This document shows, one piece after another, positions 25,452 through 34,633 of a stretch of DNA of 64,000 nucleotides; the first letter of the stretch is position 1, and every line of letters begins with the position of its first letter. The stretch is from Acidimicrobiaceae bacterium (GTDB lineage Bacteria > Actinomycetota > Acidimicrobiia > Acidimicrobiales > Ilumatobacteraceae). Location of the stretch: NCBI GenBank assembly GCA_024641005.1, contig JAHEDX010000001.1, positions 45,625 through 109,624 on the forward strand, in the 5' to 3' direction. The notes beneath the pieces were generated by a model. It had not been told where the DNA came from. It was given only the letters and a program-made list of their open reading frames with translations, and did no database searches. Made by a program: the position numbers and the translations under genes.

Positions 25452-27047
25452 TCACGCTCCGGTATTCCAGGGGGCGCCGGGGAAGGCGGGGAGCCAGTGT
25501 CCGTCATCGAGACCGATCTCTGTGGCGATGAGGTCGTTCAGTCGGGTGTTGAGCTGCTCGATCAGCATCATCGCGGGCTCGTCCGGCTCGGCGGCGAGGT
25601 TGTGCCGCTCGCCGGGGTCGCCGGCGAGGTCGAACAGTTCGACGGTGTTGCGGGCGAGCAACTCGTCGACGTTGGACGGCACGTGATGTTCGCCCGGAGC
25701 GAAGTAGCGCGACAACTTGTGGTCACGCGTGATGATCGTGCGCATCAGACCGCGCTTCGAGAAATCTCGTCCGGTCACCTGATCGTCGACCCGCATGCCG
25801 GCGCGGGTCGACAGCGCCCATTCGCCGTCGACGAAGATCAGGCCGTCGTAGGCGAACAACGCGGCGCTGCGCTCGGTATGCGAGGACAGATCTGTGCCAG
25901 GGAGCTCGGCGGGGAGCTCGGCATCCGGTCCGGCGGCGAGTCGTACCAGGGTCGGGACAAGATCGAGCTGTGAGCCGATTGCATCGCTGCGCTCGCCGCC
26001 CGCGTCCGCCGGATCGACCACGATCAGCGGGAGTCGGAGGTTCTCGTCGTAGCTGCAGGGGCCTTTGCCGAACAGGCCGTGGGCGCCGGCGAGCTCGCCG
26101 TGATCGCTGGTGTAGGCGATCACCGTGTCATCGATCGCCCTTGCGGTGCTGAGTGGATCGGTGAGTCCGTCGAGCCCGTCGAGCAGATGGCCGACCCACC
26201 GGTCGACTTCTCGAAGACAGTTGACGTAGTAGTCGCGGAAGTGGCGCCGCTGTTGGACGTCGACGGCGGGGACACCGGTGAAGATCCGATTGGCGATCGC
26301 GAAGTCGCGATGTGCCGCCGGCCGTCCAGGGTCATCGAACGACTCGGCCCAGGAGGGGTCGTCGGGAAGGTCCCAGGTCGCGCCGTACAGCTCGTCGTCG
26401 GGTGGCCCGACGTAGGCCGGGCGCCCGGGCGGAGCCGCTCGGTTGTGTTCGAGCATCTCGGGATCGGACGTGCCGAACATGATGTCGTGCGGGTTGACGA
26501 AGTTGACGGCCAGACACCACGGTCGGCCGGCGGCGTTGGCGGCAGCTCCGGTCGAGCGGATCCAATCGACCGCGGCCTCGGCGATGCGCTGGTCGTGGTG
26601 ATGGCCCTCGTAGGGGCCGCCGAGGTCGTCGCCGACCTCGTTGTAGTCGGCGAACCCATACGGGAGGAGTACATCGGTGAGGGGGCCGTCGGCGCGCGGG
26701 CCGAGCAGGTGACCGGTGCTCGGCGGCAGGGCTTCGGTGCTGAGGTGCCACTTGCCCTTGTAGGCGGTGACGTAGCCGAGGCCGACGAGGATCGTGCCGA
26801 GCGTCGGGATCTCGGTCGTCATGCTGGGCTGGCCGGGGAGCCCGACATTGTCGAGCATGCCCGTCGTCGGAGCATGACGCCCCGTGTACATCACGGACCG
26901 AGCCGAGGTGCACGCCATCGATGCGGCGTAGAAGTGGTCGTACGACGTGCCGGCGGCCCGCAGACGTTCGTGCGCCGGAAGTGGACACGGGTCGGAGGAG
27001 AACCAGCGCTCTTGGTCGGTCGTGATCAGGAGCAGGTTGCGCTTCAC
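25452..27047 (-). CDS. Sulfatase (alkaline phosphatase superfamily)
   Basis: Sulfatase of 531 residues. The formylglycine consensus C-x-A/S/P-x-R appears as CTSAR (Cys46-Arg50), so this is an aerobic Cys-type enzyme needing a formylglycine-generating enzyme from elsewhere. Metal ligands are in LITTDQ, and SDHGE carries the second metal Asp-His. No signal peptide is visible, implying a cytoplasmic sulfate-ester substrate. GTG 27047 is chosen to start at the metal-binding strand. It lies 17 bp after the phosphotransferase stop. Confidence 0.9.
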   Translation of the reverse strand: MKRNLLLITTDQERWFSSDPCPLPAHERLRAAGTSYDHFYAASMACTSARSVMYTGRHAPTTGMLDNVGLPGQPSMTTEIPTLGTILVGLGYVTAYKGKWHLSTEALPPSTGHLLGPRADGPLTDVLLPYGFADYNEVGDDLGGPYEGHHHDQRIAEAAVDWIRSTGAAANAAGRPWCLAVNFVNPHDIMFGTSDPEMLEHNRAAPPGRPAYVGPPDDELYGATWDLPDDPSWAESFDDPGRPAAHRDFAIANRIFTGVPAVDVQQRRHFRDYYVNCLREVDRWVGHLLDGLDGLTDPLSTARAIDDTVIAYTSDHGELAGAHGLFGKGPCSYDENLRLPLIVVDPADAGGERSDAIGSQLDLVPTLVRLAAGPDAELPAELPGTDLSSHTERSAALFAYDGLIFVDGEWALSTRAGMRVDDQVTGRDFSKRGLMRTIITRDHKLSRYFAPGEHHVPSNVDELLARNTVELFDLAGDPGERHNLAAEPDEPAMMLIEQLNTRLNDLIATEIGLDDGHWLPAFPGAPWNTGA

Positions 27048-27064
27048 GAGGTCAGCCTGCCATG

Positions 27065-28198
27065 TCAGCGCACCGGGAGACCCCGCCGCGCGGCATAGTG
27101 CGGGTCGAGATCGGGCACCGGCAGGTCGAGCCATCGTGCCAGCATCTGGGCGGTGAGGTTTCCCTCACCCATCTTGTTGTCGGCAGGGAGTCGGCCGGCG
27201 GCGACGCCGATGTCGGCCATTCGGATCACCGTTACCGTCAGCACCCAGGCGCAGTAGATCTCGTACCAGCGTGGATCGCCGATGGTGCGTCCCGTGAGCT
27301 GTTCGTAGCGGTGGATCGTCGCAGCCCGATCCGGATAACCGGGCAGCGGTTCGACCCGGTGGGCGTGGGTCGTGAACTCGTCGAAGGCCAGCCACCAGCC
27401 CAGATCGATGCCGGCCGGCCCGATCGACGCGAGCTCCCAGTCGAGCACTGCGGCGACCCGATGGTCACTGCCGAACATCAGGTTTCCCATCCGAGCGTCT
27501 CCCCAGCACAGCACTGGCGGGCCGGTGTCGCTCGGCATCTCGGTGAAGAGATACCGGAGGGCGATGTCGGTGACCGGGTACGAGCGGTCGCCGACGACCC
27601 AGCGGTACCACTCGGCGGCGTGGGCCAGCCGCGAGTCGAGCGTGACGCCGTAGGCGCCGTCGGCGAGGAACGGAACGGTCGTGCGCCAGTCGATCATCGA
27701 GACCGCTGTCACCGCGTCGAGGGCCGACGTCCACGCGGTCCGGCGCTGGCGGGTCGAGCGTTCGGCCAGCCATCCGGTTGCGTGGATCGATGGCGTTCCG
27801 GTCGGGACCGTTCCGGCGACTCGCTCCATCACGAAGAATGGTTGCCCGAGAACGGTGGCGTCGTGTTCGGCCCACCGGGGAACCGGGGAGGCCACCGATG
27901 GCTCGTCGGCGAGGGCGGCGAGGATCCGGTGTTCGCGCAGCACGTCGGCGTCGAGGAAGATCTGATTGGCCGGCACCTGCATCCGCAACACGAGATCGAG
28001 CGAACCGGCATCGGCCCCCGCCCAGGTCGCCGTGAACGGCATGGTGACGTTGGAGTTGCCGGTCGGGACCGGGCCGGCGAAGTTGCACGCCACGGCGGAG
28101 GCGTCGATGCCGGAGTCGCGCAGTTGGTAGCCCAGCCAGCCCGCCAGATCCCGGGCGAGCGTCTCTGTGCCGCCCGCGTCCGGTCGCGGTGTCGTCAT
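27065..28198 (-). CDS. APH-like phosphotransferase family protein
   Basis: Kinase-fold protein of 377 residues: N-terminal lobe with FAGPVPTGNSNVTM, catalytic loop CWGDARMGN (Trp replaces the first His but Asp and Asn remain), and metal motif LDWELASIG. Its ATG overlaps the stop of the LLM gene (ATGA). Homologues are common next to acyl-CoA dehydrogenases in actinobacteria; the function is unproven. Confidence 0.85.
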   Translation of the reverse strand: MTTPRPDAGGTETLARDLAGWLGYQLRDSGIDASAVACNFAGPVPTGNSNVTMPFTATWAGADAGSLDLVLRMQVPANQIFLDADVLREHRILAALADEPSVASPVPRWAEHDATVLGQPFFVMERVAGTVPTGTPSIHATGWLAERSTRQRRTAWTSALDAVTAVSMIDWRTTVPFLADGAYGVTLDSRLAHAAEWYRWVVGDRSYPVTDIALRYLFTEMPSDTGPPVLCWGDARMGNLMFGSDHRVAAVLDWELASIGPAGIDLGWWLAFDEFTTHAHRVEPLPGYPDRAATIHRYEQLTGRTIGDPRWYEIYCAWVLTVTVIRMADIGVAAGRLPADNKMGEGNLTAQMLARWLDLPVPDLDPHYAARRGLPVR

Positions 28199-29229
28199 GC
28201 TCGAACTCCGATGATCGCGTCGACCAGCGGGCCGGTCGCGTCGGCGTCGAGCCCGTGCATGAGCACGTTGGTTGCCCCCGAGCCGAGATAGGTGTGGATG
28301 CGGGCGGCGCACTCGATGGCGCTCCCCGATGCGGTGCCGTCGGTGAGCCATCCGTCGGGGAGCTCGGTGCTGACGCGGGCGAGGTCTGCGGTCGGTACCG
28401 ACTTGAGCTGATGGTAGGCCAGGTCGGCAAACCGGGGGTTGGCCCGAATCCGAACGAGCTCAGCAGGGTCCCATTCGTTGGCGGCGACGATCGATTCCCC
28501 GAGGCCTTCGACCAGCAGGTACCCGAGACCCCGGGCGCCGACGATCTCATCGAACGGCCGATCGGGGGCAGTGATCACGGTGGCGTGGATCTGCACCGAC
28601 TCAGGGTCGCGCCCCGCCTGTTCGGCAGCCTCGCGCACGGTCGCCGCGGCCCGACCGATGGCGTCGGGCGTGAGCAGCGGGTGGAGGATGACGCCATCGA
28701 AGACGCGTCCGGCGAGTTCGAGCGTGCGTGGCCCGATGCCGGCCAGCAGCAACGGAGGGGCAGCGACGTCGGCCAACTCCATCAGCTTCAGATCCGGGAA
28801 TCGACCGGCCGGTCCGGCATAGGTGACGCGTTCGCCTGCCCAGAGGCGGCGCAGGATGCCGGCGATGTCCTCCAACATCTGCGACGTCGGGGGAGTGATG
28901 CCGTACGACGTCCACCGACCGGCCGAGCCGCGCCCGAAGCCGAGTGTGAACCGTTCGCCGCTGAGTGCCTGCAGCGTCTGACCCATCGATGCCAGCACCA
29001 TCGGGTGGCGGGTGCCGATGTGTGTGATGGCGGCGACGATCCGGGCGCGCGATGTGGCCTGCGTGAGTGCTCCTGCGAGCGTGGGGAGGTCCTTGGTCGC
29101 GTACCGCTCGCCGACATAGATCGACCCGAGTCCTGCTTCCTCCAGCGCGCGGGCCTGGTCGATCACGGGGCGCACGTCGGTGGGCCCGCCAGGCAGGACA
29201 TACCCCCCGAGCCGATCGAGCACGCCCAT
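28195..29229 (-). CDS. LLM-class F420-dependent oxidoreductase
   Basis: Luciferase-like TIM-barrel protein of 344 residues: GGYVLPGG opening, IYVGERYATKDL, and VAAITHIGTRHPMVLA, typical of F420-dependent members rather than FMN luciferases. The ATG at 29229 is chosen. An open frame runs back through the palindromic repeat (it would encode PGTFRK-like peptides), but this extension is repeat-derived and improbable. It is coupled by ATGA to the phosphotransferase. Confidence 0.88.
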   Translation of the reverse strand: MGVLDRLGGYVLPGGPTDVRPVIDQARALEEAGLGSIYVGERYATKDLPTLAGALTQATSRARIVAAITHIGTRHPMVLASMGQTLQALSGERFTLGFGRGSAGRWTSYGITPPTSQMLEDIAGILRRLWAGERVTYAGPAGRFPDLKLMELADVAAPPLLLAGIGPRTLELAGRVFDGVILHPLLTPDAIGRAAATVREAAEQAGRDPESVQIHATVITAPDRPFDEIVGARGLGYLLVEGLGESIVAANEWDPAELVRIRANPRFADLAYHQLKSVPTADLARVSTELPDGWLTDGTASGSAIECAARIHTYLGSGATNVLMHGLDADATGPLVDAIIGVRA

Positions 29230-29233
29230 CACC

Positions 29234-29292
29234 TTACGAAACGTGCCAGGCACGTTCCGCAACTTACGAAACGTGCCAGGCACGTTTCGTAA
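29234..29292. repeat. Palindromic repeat, locus d (tandem doublet)
   Basis: Two direct copies with a 30-bp period: 29234-29262 (two arm mismatches) and 29264-29292 (perfect 29 bp). The junction CGCAACTTACGAAACGTGCC is identical at loci f and k. It lies downstream of the ACAD stop (29315) and 5 bp upstream of the LLM ATG on the minus strand. Confidence 0.95.
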
Positions 29293-29314
29293 CTCAGCTG
29301 ATCGGGGGTCATGG

Positions 29315-30541
29315 TCATGGTCGCGGCGAGAGGGGTTCGCGGGGCAGGCCGAGTACTCGTTCGCCGAGGATGTTGCGCTGGATCTGCGAGGTGCCGGCGT
29401 AGATCGTGTCGGCCACGCCGTTGTACAGCGCTCCCACCCACGAAGCGGAGCTGTTCGGCGCGCCCGGGTCGTCGGCGCGGTAACCGCGGATCGGGGGGCG
29501 GCCCTCGAGCACCATCGCGTCGGGACCGAGCACGTCGATCGCCAAGCGCGTGACGTCGCGGTGGTACTCGGACCACTGCAGTTTCGAGATCGACGCCTCG
29601 GGCCCGATCGAGCCCGTCGACAGCACGCCGGTCAGGATCCGGTAACCGAGGTACCGCATTGTTTCGACCCGGATGTAGGCATCTGCGATGCGGTCACGGA
29701 TGACGGGATCGTCCAGCCGTCCCAGTTCGCGGGCCATGTCGACGAGGCGGTCGAACTCGGCCCGGAACTGGATCGGGTTGGTGGCTGCCTCGTCGCCGCG
29801 TTCGAGCCCGAGCAAGCTGTTGGCGACGGTCCAACCCTCGTTGACCTCGCCGATCACGTTGTCGGCCGACGTGCGGGCTCCGTCGAAGTAGATCTCGTTG
29901 AAATCCGGGGCACCACCGATCATGCGGATCGGTCGAACGGTGACACCGGGTTGGTCCATCGGGACGAAGAAGAACGTGAGGCCCTTGTGCTTGGGGGCCG
30001 ACGGATCGGTACGCGCCAACACGAAGATCCAGTTCGCCTCGCGCCCGCGCGTCTGCCAGATCTTCGAACCCGTGATCACGTACTCGTCGCCATCCCGCTC
30101 TGCCTTGGTGCGCAGGCTGGCGAGGTCGGACCCGCTGTCGGGCTCGGAGTATCCCTGGCACCAGAGGTACTCGCCGGACAGGATCTTGGGGAGGAAGTGC
30201 TGCTTCTGGCGCTCGGTGCCCCACCGCAACAGGATGCCGCCGGCCATCTTCATGCTGAACGTGTCGCTGGCGCCCATCGCCGGCACGCCGGCCTTCGCGA
30301 GTTCCTCGACGAGCACCACCTGTTCGAGTTTCGTGAATCCGCTGCCGCCGTACTCGACCGGCCACGCCGGTGCCAGCAGGCCGTGATCGTTCAGCTTGGC
30401 GCGCCACTGCCGGGTGAACTCGAGGGCTTCGGGTTTGGGAAGCGCCCCGATGCCCGCCCAATCGGTCGGGAGCTCGTCGGCGAGGAACGCCTTGATGCGC
30501 TCACGGAATGCTTCGGCCTGCTCGGAGTAGCGAGGGTCCAT
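29315..30541 (-). CDS. Acyl-CoA dehydrogenase family protein
   Basis: ACAD of 408 residues: YSEPDSGSDLASLRTKA flavin loop, FFVPMDQPG, and C-terminal YAGTSQIQRNILGERVLGLPR. The residue pattern matches alpha-type subunits of the paired actinobacterial FadEs, but no small beta-type partner lies next to it. It is followed 13 bp upstream by a crotonase gene on the same transcript, giving dehydrogenation then hydration. Confidence 0.92.
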   Translation of the reverse strand: MDPRYSEQAEAFRERIKAFLADELPTDWAGIGALPKPEALEFTRQWRAKLNDHGLLAPAWPVEYGGSGFTKLEQVVLVEELAKAGVPAMGASDTFSMKMAGGILLRWGTERQKQHFLPKILSGEYLWCQGYSEPDSGSDLASLRTKAERDGDEYVITGSKIWQTRGREANWIFVLARTDPSAPKHKGLTFFFVPMDQPGVTVRPIRMIGGAPDFNEIYFDGARTSADNVIGEVNEGWTVANSLLGLERGDEAATNPIQFRAEFDRLVDMARELGRLDDPVIRDRIADAYIRVETMRYLGYRILTGVLSTGSIGPEASISKLQWSEYHRDVTRLAIDVLGPDAMVLEGRPPIRGYRADDPGAPNSSASWVGALYNGVADTIYAGTSQIQRNILGERVLGLPREPLSPRP

Positions 30542-30554
30542 CAGTGGCTCGGTC

Positions 30555-31379
30555 TCATTGTTGGGCGAACGGGGGTAGGGCGGGTAGCTCGGCGTCAGGC
30601 CGAACCGGCTCGAAGTTCGGCGAGCGTCGCTCGACGAACGCCGTCACACCTTCGGCGAAGTCTGGGTTGTCGGGCCGGTTGAGTCGCAGCATCGCCTCGA
30701 ACCATCCCTCGTTCGCCTCGGTGTAGTGCTTGCTGAGATCACCCCAGACCTGCCGGCGGATCGTCGCCATCGCGATCGGGGAACTGCCCGACGCGAGGGT
30801 TCTGGCGTAGGCCTGGGCGTCCGCGACGACCGTGTCGGGATCCGACACCCGCGAGACGAGGCCGATGTGCTGTGCCTCGTCGGCGTCGACCGGGCGTGAC
30901 GACAGCAGCAGGTCGAGCGACCATTCGATGCCGATCATGCGGGGCAGCAGCCACGACAACCCGTACTCGGCGGGGATGCCGAGCTTGGAGTAGGCCGTCG
31001 ACAACTTCGCGCCCCGGGCCATGAACCGCACATCGCACATCAGTGCTTGGACCAATCCGATTCCCGCGCAGGCGCCGTTGATGGCGGCGATCATCGGTTT
31101 CGGGATCGTGAGCGCGTAATGCTGCGACCGGCGGCCCTCGAGCTGGAGGCCTACCGGGCCGGCGGCCTGTTCGAGCCGCTGCGAATCGAGCCCGGGGCAG
31201 AACCACCGGTCGGCGCCGGTGAGCACGATCGCCCGGACGTCCGAATCGGCGGCAGCGCGATCGAGCGCCGAGAAGTACTGCGACTCCATGTCAGGGTTCC
31301 ATGAATTGCGTCGCTCGGGGTTGTTGAGCGTGAGCGTGCACACCCCGCCGGCAACCTCGTACAGGACCTGCTCGCTCAT
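30555..31379 (-). CDS. Enoyl-CoA hydratase/isomerase family protein
   Basis: Crotonase of 274 residues: LTLNNPERRNSW, FCPGLDSQRL, NGACAGIGLVQALMCD, PAEYGLSWLLPRMIG. ATG 31379 has GGAGGGG upstream. It is first in the unit crotonase-ACAD-(LLM-phosphotransferase-sulfatase). The C-terminal VTAFVERRSPNF ending is standard. Confidence 0.92.
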   Translation of the reverse strand: MSEQVLYEVAGGVCTLTLNNPERRNSWNPDMESQYFSALDRAAADSDVRAIVLTGADRWFCPGLDSQRLEQAAGPVGLQLEGRRSQHYALTIPKPMIAAINGACAGIGLVQALMCDVRFMARGAKLSTAYSKLGIPAEYGLSWLLPRMIGIEWSLDLLLSSRPVDADEAQHIGLVSRVSDPDTVVADAQAYARTLASGSSPIAMATIRRQVWGDLSKHYTEANEGWFEAMLRLNRPDNPDFAEGVTAFVERRSPNFEPVRPDAELPALPPFAQQ

Positions 31380-31401
31380 CGCTCCCCTCCAGCTACGAAA
31401 C

Positions 31402-31436
31402 GAGTTACGAAACGTGCCTGGCACGTTTCGTAACTC
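31402..31436. repeat. Palindromic repeat, locus e (single copy plus fragment)
   Basis: Perfect 35-bp palindrome with central T. A partial half-copy (TACGAAACG, 31395-31403) abuts its left side, as from a decayed doublet. The right arm overlaps the stop of the TetR gene (31435-31437), and the left side precedes the crotonase ribosome-binding site. Confidence 0.95.
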
Positions 31437-32007
31437 ATGCGGCGCCTCGCAGGAGCCATCGGATCGAACGTTCCAGCACACCGCGATCGGTTCGGTGGGT
31501 GCCGAGCAGCCATCCGCCGAACAGGTACTGCAGGGCCGAGAGCAACTCGTCGGCCCGCTCGTCGTCGAAGCCGCCCTCGAGCAGCAACCGTCGAACCGTG
31601 CCGGTCGATTCGGCCTCGGCGCGCGACCGACGCCGGGTCGGTAGCACGCGGGCCGCCACACCCGGGTAGCGGGCAAACGTGCGGTCCATCTCCATCAGGA
31701 CCGCGACGACGCCGTCGTCCCAGGCGACCTCGGGCCGCAGCAGCGTGGCGACGTTCTGGTTGACCTCGGCGGCGACACGCTCGCACAGCCGATCGATCAG
31801 GTCGTCACGGCCGTCGACATAGTGATAGACCGCCGGGCTGGTGATGCCGAGCGAATCGGCGACCGCCTTCACCGTGAGGCCGTCGACACCGACATCGGCC
31901 AGCAGCGGGAGAGCGGCGTCGAGGATGTCCGAGCGCGTGAGCGGCAACGGCTGCGTGCCGCCGCGGGTTCGCTTGATCGGTTCGTTGCGCGTGGCGGTCG
32001 TGCTCAT
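31435..32007 (-). CDS. TetR/AcrR family transcriptional regulator
   Basis: Regulator of 190 residues; helix-turn-helix VKAVADSLGITSPAVYHYVDGRDDL near residues 45-70, then a helical ligand domain. It is divergent from the flavin reductase-P450 operon and upstream of the crotonase-ACAD operon, either of which could be its target. The intervening region is unusually A+T-rich for this window and contains a good promoter. Its stop codon lies in palindrome e. Confidence 0.9.
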   Translation of the reverse strand: MSTTATRNEPIKRTRGGTQPLPLTRSDILDAALPLLADVGVDGLTVKAVADSLGITSPAVYHYVDGRDDLIDRLCERVAAEVNQNVATLLRPEVAWDDGVVAVLMEMDRTFARYPGVAARVLPTRRRSRAEAESTGTVRRLLLEGGFDDERADELLSALQYLFGGWLLGTHRTDRGVLERSIRWLLRGAA

Positions 32008-32041
32008 GTGGCGGTGCTCATCGTGTCACGGTTCTCATTAT

Positions 32042-32070
32042 TTGACTGCGCCCATTTATGCATATTTAAT
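32042..32070 (+). promoter_or_regulatory. Likely sigma-70-type promoter for the flavin reductase-P450 operon
   Basis: TTGACT (32042-32047), 17-nt spacer, TTTAAT (32065-32070), 26 bp before the ATG. The region 32035-32075 is strikingly A+T-rich and carries the near-palindrome ATGCATATTTAAT, a plausible TetR operator. Confidence 0.55.
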
Positions 32071-32095
32071 GGTGATGGTCAAACGGAGGGGATCG

Positions 32096-32707
32096 ATGGA
32101 TCAAGAACAACTCGACGCGGTGTCGTTCACCATGTCCGGCCTGCGCCCGATACCCGTTGCGGTCACCACGGCCCACGGCGGCCGGTCCAACGGGTTGATC
32201 ACGCTGTCGGGAGGCCCGGCCAGCATCGTGCCCGAGGCACCGCGGGCGATGATCGGCATCACGAAGTACAACTTCAGCCACGACCTGATCATGGCGAGCG
32301 GCGTGTTCGTGATGCATGTGCTCGGGAAGTCCGACGAGATGCTCGATGACTCGATCGAGATCATCCGGTCGCTGGGAGGCAGCTCGGGTCGTGACGGCGA
32401 CAAGCTCGCCCACCTGCGAACGAAGGCGGGGGTCACGAGCGCTCCGATCCTGCTCGACTCGCTCGGCTACGTCGAGGTCCGGGTCACCGGCCGGTACGAC
32501 AACGACGAGAACACGACGTTCTATGGCGACGTGGTGGCCTCCGAACGGCTGGGTCGTGGTGGCAAGCTCGACATCGGTCTCGCCTGGGCCGAGCTCGGCA
32601 CCGCATGGACCGACGAATACGAACGAAATCACGAGCCGCAGGTCGACCACTCACGCCGAATGCGTGGCCTGCCGGTTCACGACACATCGAGCGAGGTGTC
32701 ATCGTGA
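32096..32707 (+). CDS. Flavin reductase family protein (FMN-binding split barrel)
   Basis: Protein of 203 residues: SGLRPIPVAVTTAHGGRSNGLITLSGGPAS-type flavin-binding start, ITKYNFSHDLIMASGVFVMHVL, and a C-terminal extension. Such proteins reduce free FMN/FAD for a partner oxygenase or are flavoenzymes themselves. ATG 32096 follows GGAGGGG. Its TGA overlaps the P450 GTG start (GTGA). It could contribute electrons to the following P450 or its 4-Cys partner. Confidence 0.85.
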   Translation: MDQEQLDAVSFTMSGLRPIPVAVTTAHGGRSNGLITLSGGPASIVPEAPRAMIGITKYNFSHDLIMASGVFVMHVLGKSDEMLDDSIEIIRSLGGSSGRDGDKLAHLRTKAGVTSAPILLDSLGYVEVRVTGRYDNDENTTFYGDVVASERLGRGGKLDIGLAWAELGTAWTDEYERNHEPQVDHSRRMRGLPVHDTSSEVSS

Positions 32708-33954
32708 CGGGGTGCCCGGTCGCCCACGGCTACGACCCGCTCGATCCTGACGTGGTGGCGAACCCGTACCCGACGTTCAACCGGTTGCGCAACGAGGGGC
32801 CGGTGTTCTACATGCCGGAGCTCGATCACTACATCATCACCCGGTACGACGATGTCGAGCAGGTGTTGCTCGACCGCGACACGTGGTCGGCATCCAACGC
32901 CTCGTCGCCGCTCAACCCGATTTGCCCGGCGGCGCAGGAGATCCTCGCAGCGGGGTACCACCGGGTCCCGACCCTCAACAACTCCGATCCGCCGCGGCAC
33001 GGGCCGATGCGCAAGTCGGTGCTGACCGTGATGTCGCCGCGCCGGCTGAATGCGCTCGAACCGCATCTGCGCGAGTACGCCGAGGCCCTCGTGCGGGGAT
33101 TCATGCACGAACCATTGATCGACCTCGTCGACCGATTGGCGTTCCCGTTCCCGGGATATGCCGCGTTCAGCCTGCTCGGATTCCCATCGGAGGACACCGA
33201 CATGCTCAGGGAGTGGAGCTCGAAGCGGGTGCTGCTCACCTACGGGCGTCTCGGCGATGCCGAGCAGGTCGAGATCGCCGAGATCATCGTGGCGTTCTGG
33301 AAGTACTGCGAGGACCACGTGGCAGCGCGCCGTGCCCAGCGCGCCGACGACATGACCTCCGACCTGCTCGACCTGGCCGACAAGAAGCCCGATCAGCTCA
33401 ACGACTTCGACATCGTCAACATGATCTACTCGATGGCCCTCGCCGGCCACGAGACCACGACCAACACGATCGGCAACGGAATGCGGGCGCTGCTCAGCAA
33501 CCGCGATCAGTTCAAGGCATTGATCGACGATCCCTCGCTGATCCCCAACGCCGTCGAGGAGATCCTGCGTTTCGACGGACCGGTGCTCAACCATCGTCGG
33601 ATCGCCAAGGTCGACACCGAGGTCGGAGGCGTCGCGATTCCTGCCGGCGGCAAGGTGATGATGTGTTTTGCCGCGGCCGCGCATGACCCGGCCCACTTCG
33701 AGGACCCCGACGTGTTCGAGGTCGCCCGCGAGAACGCCGAACTGCACCTGGCGTTCGGCAAGGGCCCGCACTTCTGCCTCGGGGCCGCGCTGGGACGGAT
33801 GGAGGTCAGGATCGTGCTCGACCTGCTCACCACGTTGACACCGGCGATCGAACTGGTGCCCGACCAAGAGTTCGAGTACAGCCCGAACGCCCTGTTCCGA
33901 GGCATGCGGGCGATGATGGTCGCTCCACTCGGTCTTCACGCGGTGGCCACATGA
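32704..33954 (+). CDS. Cytochrome P450
   Basis: P450 of 416 residues: I-helix AGHETTTNT, K-helix EEILRFDGP, heme loop FGKGPHFCLG with Cys358. GTG 32704 is preferred; it overlaps the flavin reductase stop. Unlike the P450s at 3177 and 20394, it has no 3Fe-4S ferredoxin gene beside it. Instead its stop overlaps (ATGA) a gene for a small 4-Cys protein. Confidence 0.95.
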   Translation: MTGCPVAHGYDPLDPDVVANPYPTFNRLRNEGPVFYMPELDHYIITRYDDVEQVLLDRDTWSASNASSPLNPICPAAQEILAAGYHRVPTLNNSDPPRHGPMRKSVLTVMSPRRLNALEPHLREYAEALVRGFMHEPLIDLVDRLAFPFPGYAAFSLLGFPSEDTDMLREWSSKRVLLTYGRLGDAEQVEIAEIIVAFWKYCEDHVAARRAQRADDMTSDLLDLADKKPDQLNDFDIVNMIYSMALAGHETTTNTIGNGMRALLSNRDQFKALIDDPSLIPNAVEEILRFDGPVLNHRRIAKVDTEVGGVAIPAGGKVMMCFAAAAHDPAHFEDPDVFEVARENAELHLAFGKGPHFCLGAALGRMEVRIVLDLLTTLTPAIELVPDQEFEYSPNALFRGMRAMMVAPLGLHAVAT

Positions 33955-34172
33955 GCGATGAGCCGATCGTCGACGAGGAGCGGTTCGAGGCAGTACAACG
34001 CCTCATCAAGGTCACCGCTCTGCGCAGCACCCCGGTCGATGGCGACGGCTGTGGTAACTGCTACTACTACCTCGAGCCGGGCGAATCGATGGCGTACTGC
34101 TGGCACGAGAAGTTCCAGATGCTGGTCGGGGCCGAGTGGTGGTGCCAGCACTGGGAAATGGCCGAGGACTGA
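33951..34172 (+). CDS. Small 4-Cys protein, possible iron-sulfur partner of the P450
   Basis: Protein of 73 residues with four cysteines, Cys34-x2-Cys37-x12-Cys50-x14-Cys65, set among aromatic residues (CYYYLEP, WWCQHW). The pattern recalls the small HiPIP-like 4Fe-4S subunits of benzylsuccinate synthase (BssB type), but I cannot confirm homology; a zinc site is the alternative. Its ATG overlaps the P450 stop, implying coupled synthesis. No other function is evident. Confidence 0.7.
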   Translation: MSDEPIVDEERFEAVQRLIKVTALRSTPVDGDGCGNCYYYLEPGESMAYCWHEKFQMLVGAEWWCQHWEMAED

Positions 34173-34173
34173 G

Positions 34174-34628
34174 TTGCCGAGCGACCGGCCCTATCCGGCC
34201 CGCACCGAGCCACTCCCGCGGCACCTCGACGACGTCACCCCCGAGTGGTTGACCGGACTGTTGGTGAACCGCTACCCAGGGATCGTCGTCCGTGGTTTCG
34301 ACGAGCTCGAGTGCAAGAACAGCCACACCACCAAACTTCGGGTGCGGCTCGATCTCAACGATGTCGGCGGTTCATCAGATGGCCTGCGTACGGCACCCAG
34401 GCCTGGCTCGGCAACGTCAACCGATGGGGTCAGCAGAGCGGCGCCGAAATGGTGAAGCGCCAGTTCACGGAGCTCGACGACCACGACACGATCAAGCTGC
34501 TCACGGTTGGTCGACAGCCCCGCCGGCACTTCGTTCCGGGCGAGGGCGCCTATCCACTCGCGCCCCAGTTGCGCGACGAGATGGCGCGTCGCTCGGGCGG
34601 CGAGACGATGCACAACGGCGGCAGCTGA
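34174..34628 (+). pseudogene. Degraded phosphotransferase N-terminus joined out of frame to another fragment
   Basis: A TTG start (34174) one base after the 4-Cys gene stop opens a frame resembling an APH-like phosphotransferase N-terminus (PLPRHLDDVTPEWL, KNSHTTKLRVRLDL). Near 34375 this coding resemblance stops. A different frame (+2 relative) then reads a plausible protein end from about YGTQAWLGNVNRWG to the stop at 34628. No catalytic loop remains. It looks like an internal deletion plus frame change. The second fragment's family is not recognised. Confidence 0.6.
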
Positions 34629-34633
34629 GCCAC

